64,000 nucleotides of DNA from Euglena gracilis (taxonomy: Eukaryota; Euglenida; Euglenophyceae; Euglenales). Positions within the stretch are counted from its first letter, which is position 1; every line of letters starts with the position of its first letter. A program made the translations under genes and the position numbers. Under the pieces are notes generated by a model. The model was not told the DNA's origin, searched no databases, and was given only the letters and a program-made list of their open reading frames with translations. The DNA lies in NCBI GenBank assembly GCA_039621445.1, contig CP154954.1:2046001-2110000 (forward strand), given 5' to 3'. Shown piece by piece: positions 29,241-39,643 of the stretch.

Positions 29241-29550
29241 CATACCCGGCCCCCCCTTGTCGTACAACCACCCCTCATTTACGATCACCCCCCCCCCGGT
29301 CGCAGGTTGCAGGTCATGGGGGTGTTACGACCACCCCCCGGTCGCAGGTTGCAGGTCATGGGGGTGTTATGACCATTCCCCCGGTCGCAGGTTGCAGGTT
29401 GCGAAAATTTCAACACCACCTCACCTACGAGCGCCCCTTCATTTACAATCACCCCCCGGTCGCAGGTTGCAGGTTATGGGGGTGTTACGACCCCCCCCCC
29501 CCAGTCGCAGGAACCCGGTTGTACGACAAGGGGGGGGGGCGGGTAGTATG
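29241..29550. repeat. Fold-back element with CCCCCCTTGTCGTACAACC ends
   Basis: The left end CCCCCCTTGTCGTACAACC is mirrored at the right by GGTTGTACGACAAGGGGGG. Between them are four copies of CGGTCGCAGGTTGCAGGT, mostly followed by CATGGGGGTGTTACGACC and C runs, and two copies of TCATTTACGATCACCCCC. Confidence 0.8.
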
Positions 29551-29705
29551 TTTTCTAATGAAAAAAGGGAAGTGAAGAAGGACTCGAAGTAAAAATTTCA
29601 CCCAAGCCGGTTAATAAAGTCTTCACTCTGGAAAAATTTTGTATTTTTGTTCTTGCCCAACCACATAGGACCCCCATCTCATGCAACGGTTTGATCATGG
29701 TACAG

Positions 29706-29764
29706 GGGGGAAGCTGGTGAGCGCCGCTCTGAAGGATCTGATTCTGTGCTGCCACTCTACACAT
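29706..29764 (+). CDS. Small exon with a diverged inverted copy at 32140-32184
   Basis: A GGTACAG acceptor and an ACACAT-GTAAAT donor enclose GKLVSAALKDLILCCHSTH. A minus-strand segment at 32140-32184 encodes ELVSAAMQVLMLCCHS after a TTTCAG acceptor. Codon changes between the two keep the protein conservative (L/M, K/Q, I/M), which argues that this frame was selected. A possible next exon starts after CTCTTTGCAG at 29830 (CAHAMCPVPFYPNEGAIAVL, KKVPL before TGA). Confidence 0.5.
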
Positions 29765-31433
29765 GTAAATTTCCCAAGCTTTGAGAGATGGCTTGAGATA
29801 CCCTACTAGACGGAGTGTCCCTCTTTGCAGATGCATGTGCCCACGCCATGTGCCCAGTCCCTTTCTACCCTAATGAAGGTGCCATTGCGGTTCTGAAGAA
29901 GGTGCCATTGTGATTCTCCAGCAAAATGAAAACAAAAACAGCAGCTGTTCAAAGCTCTGAACGTCCTGCCCTCCAGAATAAAGCCTCCTGAAAATGACCG
30001 GTTTTATTAGATATCCCAATACTCAGACCGCAGAGGTTTATTGCCCTGACCATCCTTTAAGCCAAGGGGACTCTGGGGGAGGAGAAGGAGTAGCAAATAA
30101 GTCATTCTATTCCTGCAAGCCACCAACAAAATTTAGGGAGTCTGCTCAACGTAAATGAAATGGTCTTGTGGAAGCATTTTTTGTTTTAAAGAGGTTGGTG
30201 TGAGCCACTCTCAGGGCAATCAAATTTTGTATACAAAAAGACAGGGTTATCAATTCTTGGGCTTAATTTATATGAAAATCAAAAAACACCGCCAGCAGTC
30301 CATTTGACTTTTTTTTGAAATTCCGAGTTGATTTTTGTCAAAGAAGCTTCATTGCAACTGAAAAAAACTCCCCCCCATATTTTTCCCTTCTTCGAAATCA
30401 AAAATGTTCAAAAATGCAAAAATGCCTAAGCATAAAAAGAACAAATGTGGAAAATGAAATATCAGGGGGCAAAAGGAAAATGAAAAATCAAAATTATTGG
30501 AAAAATCGGGAAAAGTAAAAAAAAGTCAAAATGACAGGTCAGGGGTAAAAGAGGCAGTTGGGAAGGGGGCAAAGGGGAATTGCCACCTTTGTTAATCATT
30601 AATGAAAAAATCATTTTTTTGGATCCACGATCAAAATTTATCTTATTTCCCTGTATTATTATTATTTTTGTATTTTTTGTCTGAGCACTGCATATGCAAA
30701 AAAATCATTATTTTGACCAAATGTCAAAGATACGGAGGCCCTTTTCAACGCATTTTTGCCTAATTCGTTCAGGGTAATTCCAAAGCGGGGGGTGCACTGG
30801 ACAAAATCACGGGAATACATTATGGGTATCGGGGTGGTTTATTTTTTTATGCCTCCCCCCGTACTGAATTTATAGGTTAACTGAGGGTTCTGAAAGCAAT
30901 TTTTCCAGTCCGGTCCTCAGGGGGGGGGCAAAAATTGGACCGAACTTCCTGACTCTCCGAAAAACATTAAAAATACATCCCCTCATGTTTTCAGCAACTG
31001 ATCCAAACGATCCAGAGGCTTCTTTTTCAGGGTGGGATATGATTGCAAAGAATTGACCCAAGGTTGATCCCCCCCCAAATGACATTTGCTTTTGGGTCCA
31101 TTACTGGAAGCCTCCAGGGGATGCATTTTTCGGGGGATTTATTTTATGTTATTTCTCCCTTGACTGAAAAGACATCATTTTTGGGATTCCAGAACATCAA
31201 ATACTTTCCTTCGGCATTTCACGCCATGTGTTTATTGGTGTACATGGATGTTTTGCATTTTTTTTTTTTGGCCTTGAATGTCCCATTTTTGAATTTGCAT
31301 CATTTTGGCCTTTTGGTAAAATTTCCAGGGAATTTCACCACTGCTTCGGCACTTCGTGCCGTCAGGGGGAATAATTGTTTAATTTGGGGAGTTTTATTTT
31401 TTTTTTTATTTTTTGTTTGATTTGATTGGGGGA
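29765..31433. other. No confident gene
   Basis: After the possible exon at 29830-29912 the sequence is A/T-rich, with many short frames. The minus-strand frame at 30870-31085 (NMRGCIFNVFRRVRKFGPIF) is the only one of note and has no support. Confidence 0.35.
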
Positions 31434-31725
31434 CAGGCTGTATTTTAGTCGTGTGTCGACTCCACCCCGGGGGGGGGGGGATTGGCTGTGGGCATGCACC
31501 CCAAGGCACTCCAAATCAGACCCCCCCCCCGGGGGGGGGTAGGGCACACGGCCAAAAGTGCCCTAGCACAACCCCCGCCCCGAAGGCGCCGGGGAGCCAA
31601 AAATGGCCTATTTTCAAAGGAATGTGCCCGGGCACAGGCCGAAATCCGACCCCCCCCGGGGGGGTAGTGCCTGCCTGTGGGCAGGCACTCACAGGCACTC
31701 CGGACCCCCCCCCCCTAGATACGCG
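31434..31725 (+). repeat. ~300-bp dispersed element, copy 2
   Basis: It matches 17867-18165 in order: GCTGTATTTTAGTCGTGTG, CCACCCCGGGGGG, ACGGCCAAAAGTGCCC, a GCGCC-GAA-type hairpin (CCCCGAAGGCGCCGGGG), GGCCTATTTTC, GGGCACAGGCC, GTAGTGCCTGCCTG, CACTCCGGACCCCC. Confidence 0.85.
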
Positions 31726-32139
31726 AATGAGCTCCACCTTGCACATGGCCTGTACACATACATCTGAGGGTGGTTCAAGCCATCAAGAAACTCTCAAAGC
31801 TTGGTTTTTTTTTTTTTATTTTCCCAAAGTGCATGGGCGTGCACATTTTAAGGACGTAGTTTCGGACCCCAAGGGGTGCGCATTTATTAGGGCACTGCGC
31901 AATTATTAGGACAAAGCACAAAATATTTAATTCTCCTCTATGCTTTTCCAGTTCTTCCCTTTCTTTTGTGATGTCAAGCAATGAGTCAAGTGATTATCTG
32001 TCAAATTTGGGCTTGGATGATGGAAGTATTTGGTCTGAGAAGGACAGTTCCGAGGATTGTGTGTAATGTGACGGCGGTTTCTCCTTTGGGGGTGCGCACT
32101 TATTAGGGCACTTCGCACTTATCAGGGGGGGGGGTTAGA
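31726..32139. other. Gene-free stretch with GGGTGCGCA modules
   Basis: GGGGTGCGCATTTATTAGGGCACT (about 31875) and GGGGTGCGCACTTATTAGGG (about 32090) are direct copies. Related ATTATTAGGAC and TTTTAAGGACG words lie nearby. Confidence 0.5.
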
Positions 32140-32184
32140 GTGGCAGCACAGCATCAGAACCTGCATGGCGGCGCTCACCAGCTC
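32140..32184 (-). pseudogene. Diverged inverted copy of the 29706 exon
   Basis: TCTTGTCCTTTCAG is followed by GAGCTGGTGAGCGCCGCCAT, GCAGGTTCTGATGCTGTGCT and GCCACTC, then a C run replaces the donor. It is probably a dead exon copy. Upstream on this strand the frame is open (ITKYCACITESCGNFLSF). Confidence 0.45.
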
Positions 32185-32410
32185 CTGAAAGGACAAGAAA
32201 TTCCCACAGGATTCCGTGATGCACGCGCAATATTTGGTGATGCACTCACACACATAATACGGGGGGGGGGTTGGTGCAAGGATTCCATGGCTGGCTGCAA
32301 ACCAACACCGCTTGGCATTCACATCCTGCATCAAGCGGGGTGTGAACCACTGGCAGACCACAACTGGAAAACCACAAAGCCTTCACCCCTCAAATGGGAC
32401 GTGGGTCCCA

Positions 32411-35100
32411 ATGGCTGCTGCCAACGATCCGCCGGCCCCCCCGAAGAAGCGCGGCAAGAGCTTCCTGCCGTTTCAGCCAGACCGCGCAGGGACCAAGTGC
32501 CATGTGTTTTCCCTCCCTGGATGCTTTTTTTAACCGCCTTCCCATCGGGCAGAGGCTTTGTGTATCTGGGCACCTGTTGTGTCCTGAGCCACACTTTTTT
32601 TTTTCCAGGCGGACAGGACCCAACTCCCTCTCCAGGGTAGAGTGCTCCGCAACAGTTTTTTTCCCCCCCCGAGCATTGGATCGAAGTGATCCAGATGGCT
32701 CTCCATCGTTCCTAAATGATTGCCAATGTTTTTCTGATGAGGGACAAATTCTTCTCTGCCATGAGTTTTAAATGGGTCGCACAATTTCATGGAAATGAAA
32801 CAAGAACTGGACGGCAAGAACGGTGACACCAGGCTTTGTTTTAACCTCACACGGGCATGCCCCCCCCCCCCCAAGGGTCATGTGCAGTGACGGGTTGAAA
32901 ATGGGCTGACCACCAATCAAGGTGTTTGGATCCTCATTTCTCGGGTCCAGGACCCCCGTCCGCTGCCCATTTTTGGTGCGACTCGTACGGCCTTTTTTTC
33001 CTCCAAATTCTCCCACATGCCAGTACCTTCTAAGGGGTGAGAGGGGTTCCGGGAGGAATTAAAATGTGTTGGACAGATCGTTAGACAGGGGAACCCCACC
33101 CAGGGCAGTGGATGAATTGCGTTGGGGGGGAGAGAGAGGGTTTTCTTTCCATTTCTTCCACATGGATCCCACGGACCCGTTGCGCGTCTTTCCCAAATGC
33201 AGTTTTCTCGACGAGATCTCGCTGGCCTCGACTGCCAGCAGTGGCAGACATCGCTTCAGGGCCCCAACCCAAACGACCGGGGCCTGCGCCGACGCTCGCC
33301 GCGGCTGCGGGACGTGCCGGAGCCTCCCCCACCGCCGCAGTACATCGCGCCGCCCTGCGGGCCCGAGCCGCTGTACACGGTGGCCAGGGCTGAACGGGGC
33401 GGCACAGTACCCCGGCGCCCCGGTGGGTGCTGTGTGGGGGATGGGCCAGTCCTCCGGGGTCCGACCTTCTTATTGTATTATTGTATTATTGTATTATTGT
33501 ATTATTGTATTCACTGTATTATGTGAGAGTTGATTTTGCACAGGGAGGTCAGACCACCCCTGAATCCTGAACGAAGCGCCAGAGAGCTTTTGGTTCCAGG
33601 AGGTCCCCCCCCCAGACGCCGGAAAAACCAAAAGGTGTGTGAAACGTGGGGGGCTTGCCAGCCACCCAACAGTTTTTGCTGCTTCGTGCCGAAAATCTTT
33701 TGCACAGGGGAGAGGGGCGTCGTAACCCCCTCCCCTCTCATTGAATTCCCCGATCCCAACAATGAAACAATGAACAAGTTCCCACTGTACCATCAAAGCG
33801 AGATCGCACGCCAGAGAGCTTTTGCCGAGGGTCCCTCCCCCTCGCGAATGGGGGAGGGGGTGCATGCCGGTTTTTAAAAAGGTGTGTGAAACGTGTTGGG
33901 GGCTTGTTTTCAGCCACCCAACAGTTTTTTTTTTTTTTGTGAAGGAAAATCTTTTGCACAGGGGGAGAGGGGCGTCCTTAACCTCCTCCCCTCTCATTGA
34001 ATTACCCGACCCTCCCACACGGCTTTTTCCAAATGGCCCTGAGAATGGTCGACTAGGAGATGTTCGATGGGGGCGCTGGTACCATCACCATCCTGCGCGA
34101 CTCCACGCGGCAGGAGGGCAGCCAGGTCTGTTGCACGACCGGTGTTGCAATTCAACGATGTTGCCGAGGAGTCCCCTCGCCACAAGCTTCTGTTTGGTGG
34201 TCCCCTGTGTTGTCTCTTCCCCATCACAGGAGACAGCCAAGCATCTTCAACCTTCCCCGTGGTTGGGAAACTGCGTTGGGCTCAGCTCGATGTGAAAGGG
34301 TTGGGGCACCAAATCCTCTGCCACGCTGTTCCGCAAACTTTGATGCGGCGAGTGGATGGGAGCGCCACTGCACACCGTCTTGCAGTGGATGTATGACGTG
34401 CAATGGGAGGGGTACACGGGGCCGGAGGGCGACGCCGCCCAGAACAACAGTTCGTATCCTGAGGCCTGGATCTGGCACCGCTCCTTTGTGCCCCCATCGG
34501 TGTGTTCGCGTGTGCGTCGTGCATGCGTGCGTGCGTGCGTGCGTGTGCGTGCGGGCGTGCGGGTATGCGTGGGTGCGTGCGTGAGTGTGCGTGCGTGCGT
34601 GCGTGCGCGCGCGCGCTGTGTGTGCGTGCGTGCATGCGTGCGCGCGCGTGTGTGCGCGCGCACGCGCAGGCGCGCGTGTGTGTGTGCTCGCGTGCGCGCT
34701 TGTGTGTGTGGAACCTATCCCCCTCATGCCTTTGTCCACGGATCCTCACACATCATCCTGAAAAGGAAATTCACGGAAATTCACGGAGGATCACGGAAAT
34801 GGACGGAAGGCCATTTTCACGGAAATCACGGAAAATCACGGAAATTCACGGATGAGGCGGAGGGTTCGGAAAATTTTTTTGTGTTTTTTTTGAATGTGCT
34901 TTGCTTGTGCAGATGCATTTTGATGGGATGTTTTGCACGTTCTCTGCCTTTCCAAACAGACAATCAAGCAAAACCTCATTCAGACAATAACAGATGATTT
35001 TGTGGCCGCTTTCCTCCATTCTGGTCTCCCGGTCACAAAATTGGACAACAAAAGCAACAGAGGTGTTCTCCAGAAATACACCCAAATTGAGGACGTGTAG
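32411..35100 (+). CDS. Predicted seven-exon gene, ~219 residues; terminal domain hAT/CGGBP1-like
   Basis: The exons I infer are 32411-32496, 32609-32636, 33203-33379, 34057-34125, 34230-34274, 34386-34499 and 34960-35100; all join in frame. The start is MAAANDPPAPPKKRGKSFLP; the third exon is basic then proline-rich (LRRRSPRLRDVPEPPPPPQY); later come EMFDGGAGTITILRDSTRQE and WMYDVQWEGYTGPEGDAAQN. The last exon, TIKQNLIQTITDDFVAAFLH, SGLPVTKLDNKSNRGVLQKY, resembles by pattern the segment of hAT transposases and CGGBP1-like proteins (F-x3-G/I-P-x2-KL-x5-FLxKY); that is inference. Third codon positions in exons 1, 3, 4 and 6 are strongly G/C, unlike the surroundings, which supports the chosen frames. 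Exons 2 and 5 are short and least certain. A nuclear DNA-binding protein or a domesticated transposase fragment is the best guess. The intron after exon 6 starts with a long GT/GC tract. Confidence 0.5.
33470..33520. repeat. ATTATTGT 8-bp microsatellite
   Basis: About five perfect units lie within the third intron of the gene at 32411-35100. Confidence 0.9.
33535..34010. repeat. Three diverged copies of a ~170-bp segment
   Basis: GCCAGAGAGCTTTTG, AGGTGTGTGAAACGTG, GGGGGCTTG and CAGCCACCCAACAGTTTTT recur at about 33575-33675 and 33810-33930. GAGAGGGGCGTC, CCTCCCCTCTCATTGAATT and CCCGA recur at about 33710-33755 and 33965-34010. It lies in an intron and suggests local duplication. Confidence 0.8.
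34500..34712. repeat. 213-bp alternating purine-pyrimidine tract (GTGC/GCGC/GTGT)
   Basis: Nearly unbroken alternation of G/A with T/C, mostly GTGCGTGC with blocks of GCGCGCGC. It starts with the 5' splice site of intron 6 of the gene at 32411-35100. Such tracts adopt left-handed Z-DNA readily under negative supercoiling. Confidence 0.9.
34755..34860. repeat. CACGGAAATT minisatellite
   Basis: The 8-10 bp word TCACGGAAAT or variants occurs about nine times. The same word reappears at 35547-35557, immediately before the first palindrome unit. Confidence 0.8.
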
Positions 35101-35388
35101 GTTTTTGTTTATTCAGAATGACTTTCCACCTTTCGCCCAGGCTGCATCCAGAAGGGTCAATCGCTATATCGGTCCACTGGCAGGGTTTTGGCAACCCATT
35201 TAGGGGCAATCAAGAAAAAAATTCAAGGCCAAAAGGTTGTTTTTTCCCCTCCTCTACGTTTTTTTATTTTCACATTCGGGTGTGGATAGAAATTGATGAA
35301 TTGACAGTTCTGGGCATGTGACCACAAACATTTTGTTAGGTATGCAAGGGAAGATCTACATTGTAGCATGCGTTCAGTTAGATTGCAG

Positions 35389-35530
35389 AGGGCTTAACTT
35401 GGGGGTTGAGCACTCGGATTTGGCTTCTGTCGAGGCCCTGGAAGATCTCCGGAACTATGATATGGAGAAAAAATCTGCTGCCACAACTGCCCAAATATTG
35501 CTCCGGTGCAGAATGGAATGTGGCTTTTGA
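35389..35530 (+). CDS. Candidate terminal exon, function unknown
   Basis: After GTTAGATTGCAG the frame reads GLNLGVEHSDLASVEALEDL, RNYDMEKKSAATTAQILLRC and RMECGF before TGA. Composition is protein-like and acidic, with likely helices. It lies 290 bp downstream of the stop of the gene at 32411-35100, so it is either an alternative last exon or a separate gene cut off by the repeats that follow at 35558. Confidence 0.4.
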
Positions 35531-35557
35531 CCTTTTCCGGAAACAGGAAATTCACGG

Positions 35558-37705
35558 ATACAGAGAGACCCAAATTGATGTATTTCGTTTTTGGTCTGAT
35601 TTTCTTTGGTCTTTCAAGCTTTGCTGAAATTTCAGAACAAATTGGTGATGGAAATCATAATGAGAGAAAACGAGAGAAAACAACCAAAAAAAATATTAAA
35701 TGTTTTATCCTTACATATGGTGCTGGACTGATACATTCTCTGGCTTTGTGTCCAAAGAAGAATTCCGGTTTCCTTCCACAATATCCTCACCCCGGCCGGT
35801 TCCCAGGCCGCAATTTTCTCTGCATTTGAGGGGGTTTTCGTGATGCCAAAACCAACGTGAAGAAAATGGTTTGTTTTCCTTTAGACCTAGAAACTATAAA
35901 CATGGTCTTCGATGTAATTGACAACTCGTACAATGTAAATCAAATGTGTGCCAAAAAGGATACGAGGCTTTTTTATTTAGCTTCTTCCTAATTTTCCTGC
36001 TTTTTTGCATGCCTTTTGGTTTCTTTTCATGAAAAAAATAAATATGATAAATGATGTTGTAAGGAATTACAAAATGACAAATTAAGTTGTATCATTTTAA
36101 GCCCAGGGTTTAACATACCCTAAACGGGTAGACCCCCCTCCTGAGCCTGGCTAGGCACCCAGGAACCACACAGAGGTTATTTTTTGTCCTTCGGCACTTT
36201 TTTGTTATAATATTTTACAACGATTTTTTTTGGATTCTTGATGCACTTCTGCACAAAAAGGAAATTTTTGGCCTAATTTTTCGACTTTTTGACCTAAAAA
36301 TGGCAAAAAAAAAAAAAAACGGCAAAGTCAAAACAAGCCAACACTGTACAAAATGGCCCAAAATTGGCCAAAAAGTAGCCGTAACTCAGGGTAGGCGGGG
36401 AGTTGCGGGGAAATCAAAATACTGTTAAACGAAGCAATTTAAAGGCTTCAATTTGGGTCTCATGACATTTACTTTGATTCCCCACCAATTTTGAGAAACT
36501 TTAAATTTATTTTTTGACCCAAGACAAGGCGGGTTCGACACCAGGCAAAAAGTGAAAAACTCAATCAAATAATTTGGGTCAATAGCAAATGGAACAACAA
36601 GAACGCAGATACCGGGAAAGAACCCCCCACCAACAGCGGCGAACTGCCTACAGCAAAGCCCCAGTGTCAGATCAGCCAAGACACTACAACCCTGTTCCCA
36701 CCCCATTTTCCTTCATAGTTTCTCCGTGATTCCGAAAACAGCCATGCCGCGCTGTTTTGGGCCATAAATTGGCCATATTTTGGGCCAGGCGGGGAGTTGC
36801 GGGGAAATCAAAACACAATTAGATAGAGCATCGTAAGGGCTCGTAAGGGCCTCAATTTAGGTCTCAACGTGGTTTTTTGACCCCCCAAAAAACAGCCCAA
36901 AATGGCCCAAAAATGGGCCAAAATGGGCCAAAAAATGGCCGTAACTCGGGCTACACGAAGAGTCGAGGGAAAAGAAAACCATGGTTGGGTACAGCGTTCC
37001 AAAGGCTTCATTTTTGCTCTCCGGACATTCTTTTATTTTACTTCATTGTCGAGATATTTGAAAAAAATCGATTTTTTTTGACCCAGAAACAGCCCAAAGA
37101 AAACACTGCAAAATGCCCGTTCTGAGTTGCAAAAGCGCGCCGGAACACGGGCCAGGCGTGTCGGCAGCCAAAACGGTGATTATGGGGCGGTGATAGAGGG
37201 CCTCCGGGGGTGCATTTCGTCAGACCGACATTTCTGGAAAAATTGTACGTTTTCTGAGATATTTTGGACCCCAGTGAAATGGCAGAGTCGGAAGAGGGGG
37301 CGGGCCAGTCCTACCCAGTGAATAACTCAGGCCTGGCAGGGAGTTGCAGGTCAAACGGAGGTGATTCGGAAACTGAGATCCAGTCGCTCGCAACTGGAAA
37401 AAAAATTCGGGACCCGGGTCATGGTGATAATTTGCCGGTTCTCCTGGTGGCCCCGACCCGGGGGGGGGACGACCCCCCTTTTCCGCAGTGGAAAGGTTCG
37501 CTCTTACACATAAAAGGATAAGAGCTCAGCGACCCCCCCCATACCTCCCATAAACCGTTTCCTGGTTTCTTTTTCAGTAAACCGTGGGAGTCGTGATAAT
37601 CAAAAAATGCGGGAATGCTGTGGACCCACCCCCACATCCCCCCATTGAAAATGCCAAATATTAGTAAAAATCGCAACTAACCAGAATTCCTGTTTTGATT
37701 ACCAA
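35558..37705 (+). repeat. Palindrome unit X1 (~2.15 kb)
   Basis: The unit begins ATACAGAGAGACCCAAATTG and ends TTTGATTACCAAATACA, where the next unit starts with no gap. Its second half (36704-37705) is the dispersed ~1 kb element. It contains subrepeats around GTAACTCAGGGTAGGCGGGG, AGTTGCGGGGAAATCAAAA, GGCTTCAATTTGGG and TTTTTTGACCCA. The mirrored copy is 61911-64000. No gene. Confidence 0.9.
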
Positions 37706-39643
37706 ATACAGAGAGACCCAAATTGATGTATTTCGTTTTTGGTCTGATTTTCTTTGGTCTTTCAAGCTTTGCTGAATTTCAGAACAAATTGGTGATGGAA
37801 ATCATAATTAGATAAAACGAGAGAAAACAACAAAAAAAAATATTATCTATCTTTAAAATTTCCTGATCATTCCTCACAATCTTCTGAGAAGAATTCCGGC
37901 CTTCACAATTTTTCGCCAACATGGTCTTTGATTTTGATGCCAAACCAATGTACTGAAAAGTAAAAATGGTTTTTTTTTCCTTCATATTTCTGGTATCTGA
38001 TACATTCTCTGTGTGCCAAAAAGGATACGGTTTTTATCTTTTTGAATTTCTCTGCATTTGATTTTCGTGGAAAAATGAAAAAATGGTTTGCCTTTAGACC
38101 TGAAAAAAACATTTAAGTTCGTAAACATCAACGGGTAGCAACAATCCCCAGGAACACACAGAGGTTATGTTTTCTTCTCGGTTTTTTTTTCTTTTTTTTT
38201 TTTTCTTGATGCACTTCAAAAATCAATTTTTGGCCAATTTTCGACTTTTGATATGGCCAAAAAAAAAATCAAAACAAGCCAAAACTGTACAAAATGGCCC
38301 AAAATTGGCCAAAAAGTAGCCGTAACTCAGGGTAGGCGGGGAGTTGCGGGGAAATCAAAATACTGTTAAACGAAGCAATTTAAAGGCTTCAATTTGGGTC
38401 TCATGACATTTAATTTGATTCCTCACACAATTTGAGAAACATTAAATATATTTTTGACCCAAGACAAGGCGGGTTCGACACCAGGCAAAAAGTGAAAAAC
38501 TCAATCAAATAATTTGGGTCAATAGCAAATGGAACAACAAGAACGCAGATACCGGGAAAGAACCCCCCACCAACAGCGGCGAACTGCCTACAGCAAAGCC
38601 CCAGTGTCAGATCAGCCAAGACACTACAACCCTGTTCCCACCCCATTTTCCTTCATAGTTTCTCCGTGATTCCGAAAACAGCCATGCCGCGCTGTTTTGG
38701 GCCATAAATTGGCCATATTTTGGGCCAGGCGGGGAGTTGCGGGGAAATCAAAACACAATTAGATAGAGCATCGTAAGGGCTCGTAAGGGCCTCAATTTAG
38801 GTCTCAACGTGGTTTTTTGACCCCCCAAAAAACAGCCCAAAATGGCCCAAAAATGGGCCAAAATGGGCCAAAAAATGGCCGTAACTCGGGCTACACGAAG
38901 AGTCGAGGGAAAAGAAAACCATGGTTGGGTACAGCGTTCCAAAGGCTTCATTTTTGCTCTCCGGACATTCTTTTATTTTACTTCATTGTCGAGATATTTG
39001 AAAAAAATCGATTTTTTTGACCCAGAAACAGCCCAAAAAAAACACTGCAAAATGCCCGTTCTGAGTTGCAAAAGCGCGCCGGAACACGGGCCAGGCGTGT
39101 CGGCAGCCAAAACGGTGATTATGGGGCGGTGATAGAGGGCCTCCGGGGGTGCATTTCGTCAGACCGACATTTCTGGAAAAATTGTACGTTTTCTGAGATA
39201 TTTTGGACCCCAGTGAAATGGCAGAGTCGGAAGAGGGGGCGGGCCAGTCCTACCCAGTGAATAACTCAGGCCTGGCAGGGAGTTGCAGGTCAAACGGAGG
39301 TGATTCGGAAACTGAGATCCAGTCGCTCGCAACTGGAAAAAAAATTCGGGACCCGGGTCATGGTGATAATTTGCCGGTTCTCCTGGTGGCCCCGACCCGG
39401 GGGGGGACGACCCCCCTTTTCCGCAGTGGAAAGGTTCGCTCTTACACATAAAAGGATAAGAGCTCAGCGACCCCCCCCCCACCTCCCATAAACCGTTTCC
39501 TGGTTTCTTTTTCAGTAAACCGTGGGAGTCGTGATAATCAAAAAATGCGGGAATGCTGTGGACCCACCCCCACATCCCCCCATTGAAAATGCCAAATATT
39601 AGTAAAAATCGCAACTAACCAGAATTCCTGTTTTGATTACCAA
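37706..39643 (+). repeat. Palindrome unit X2 (~1.94 kb)
   Basis: Same order as X1, but the first 550 bp are eroded by many small deletions (37800-38280). From 38290 it is nearly identical to X1. The mirrored copy is 60077-61910, which lacks the same 5' segment in a different way. Confidence 0.9.

Noticed and set aside
34247-34749. Arg/Thr/His-rich frames of 138-171 codons on the minus strand
   Set aside because: Shadows of the GTGC dinucleotide-like tract.
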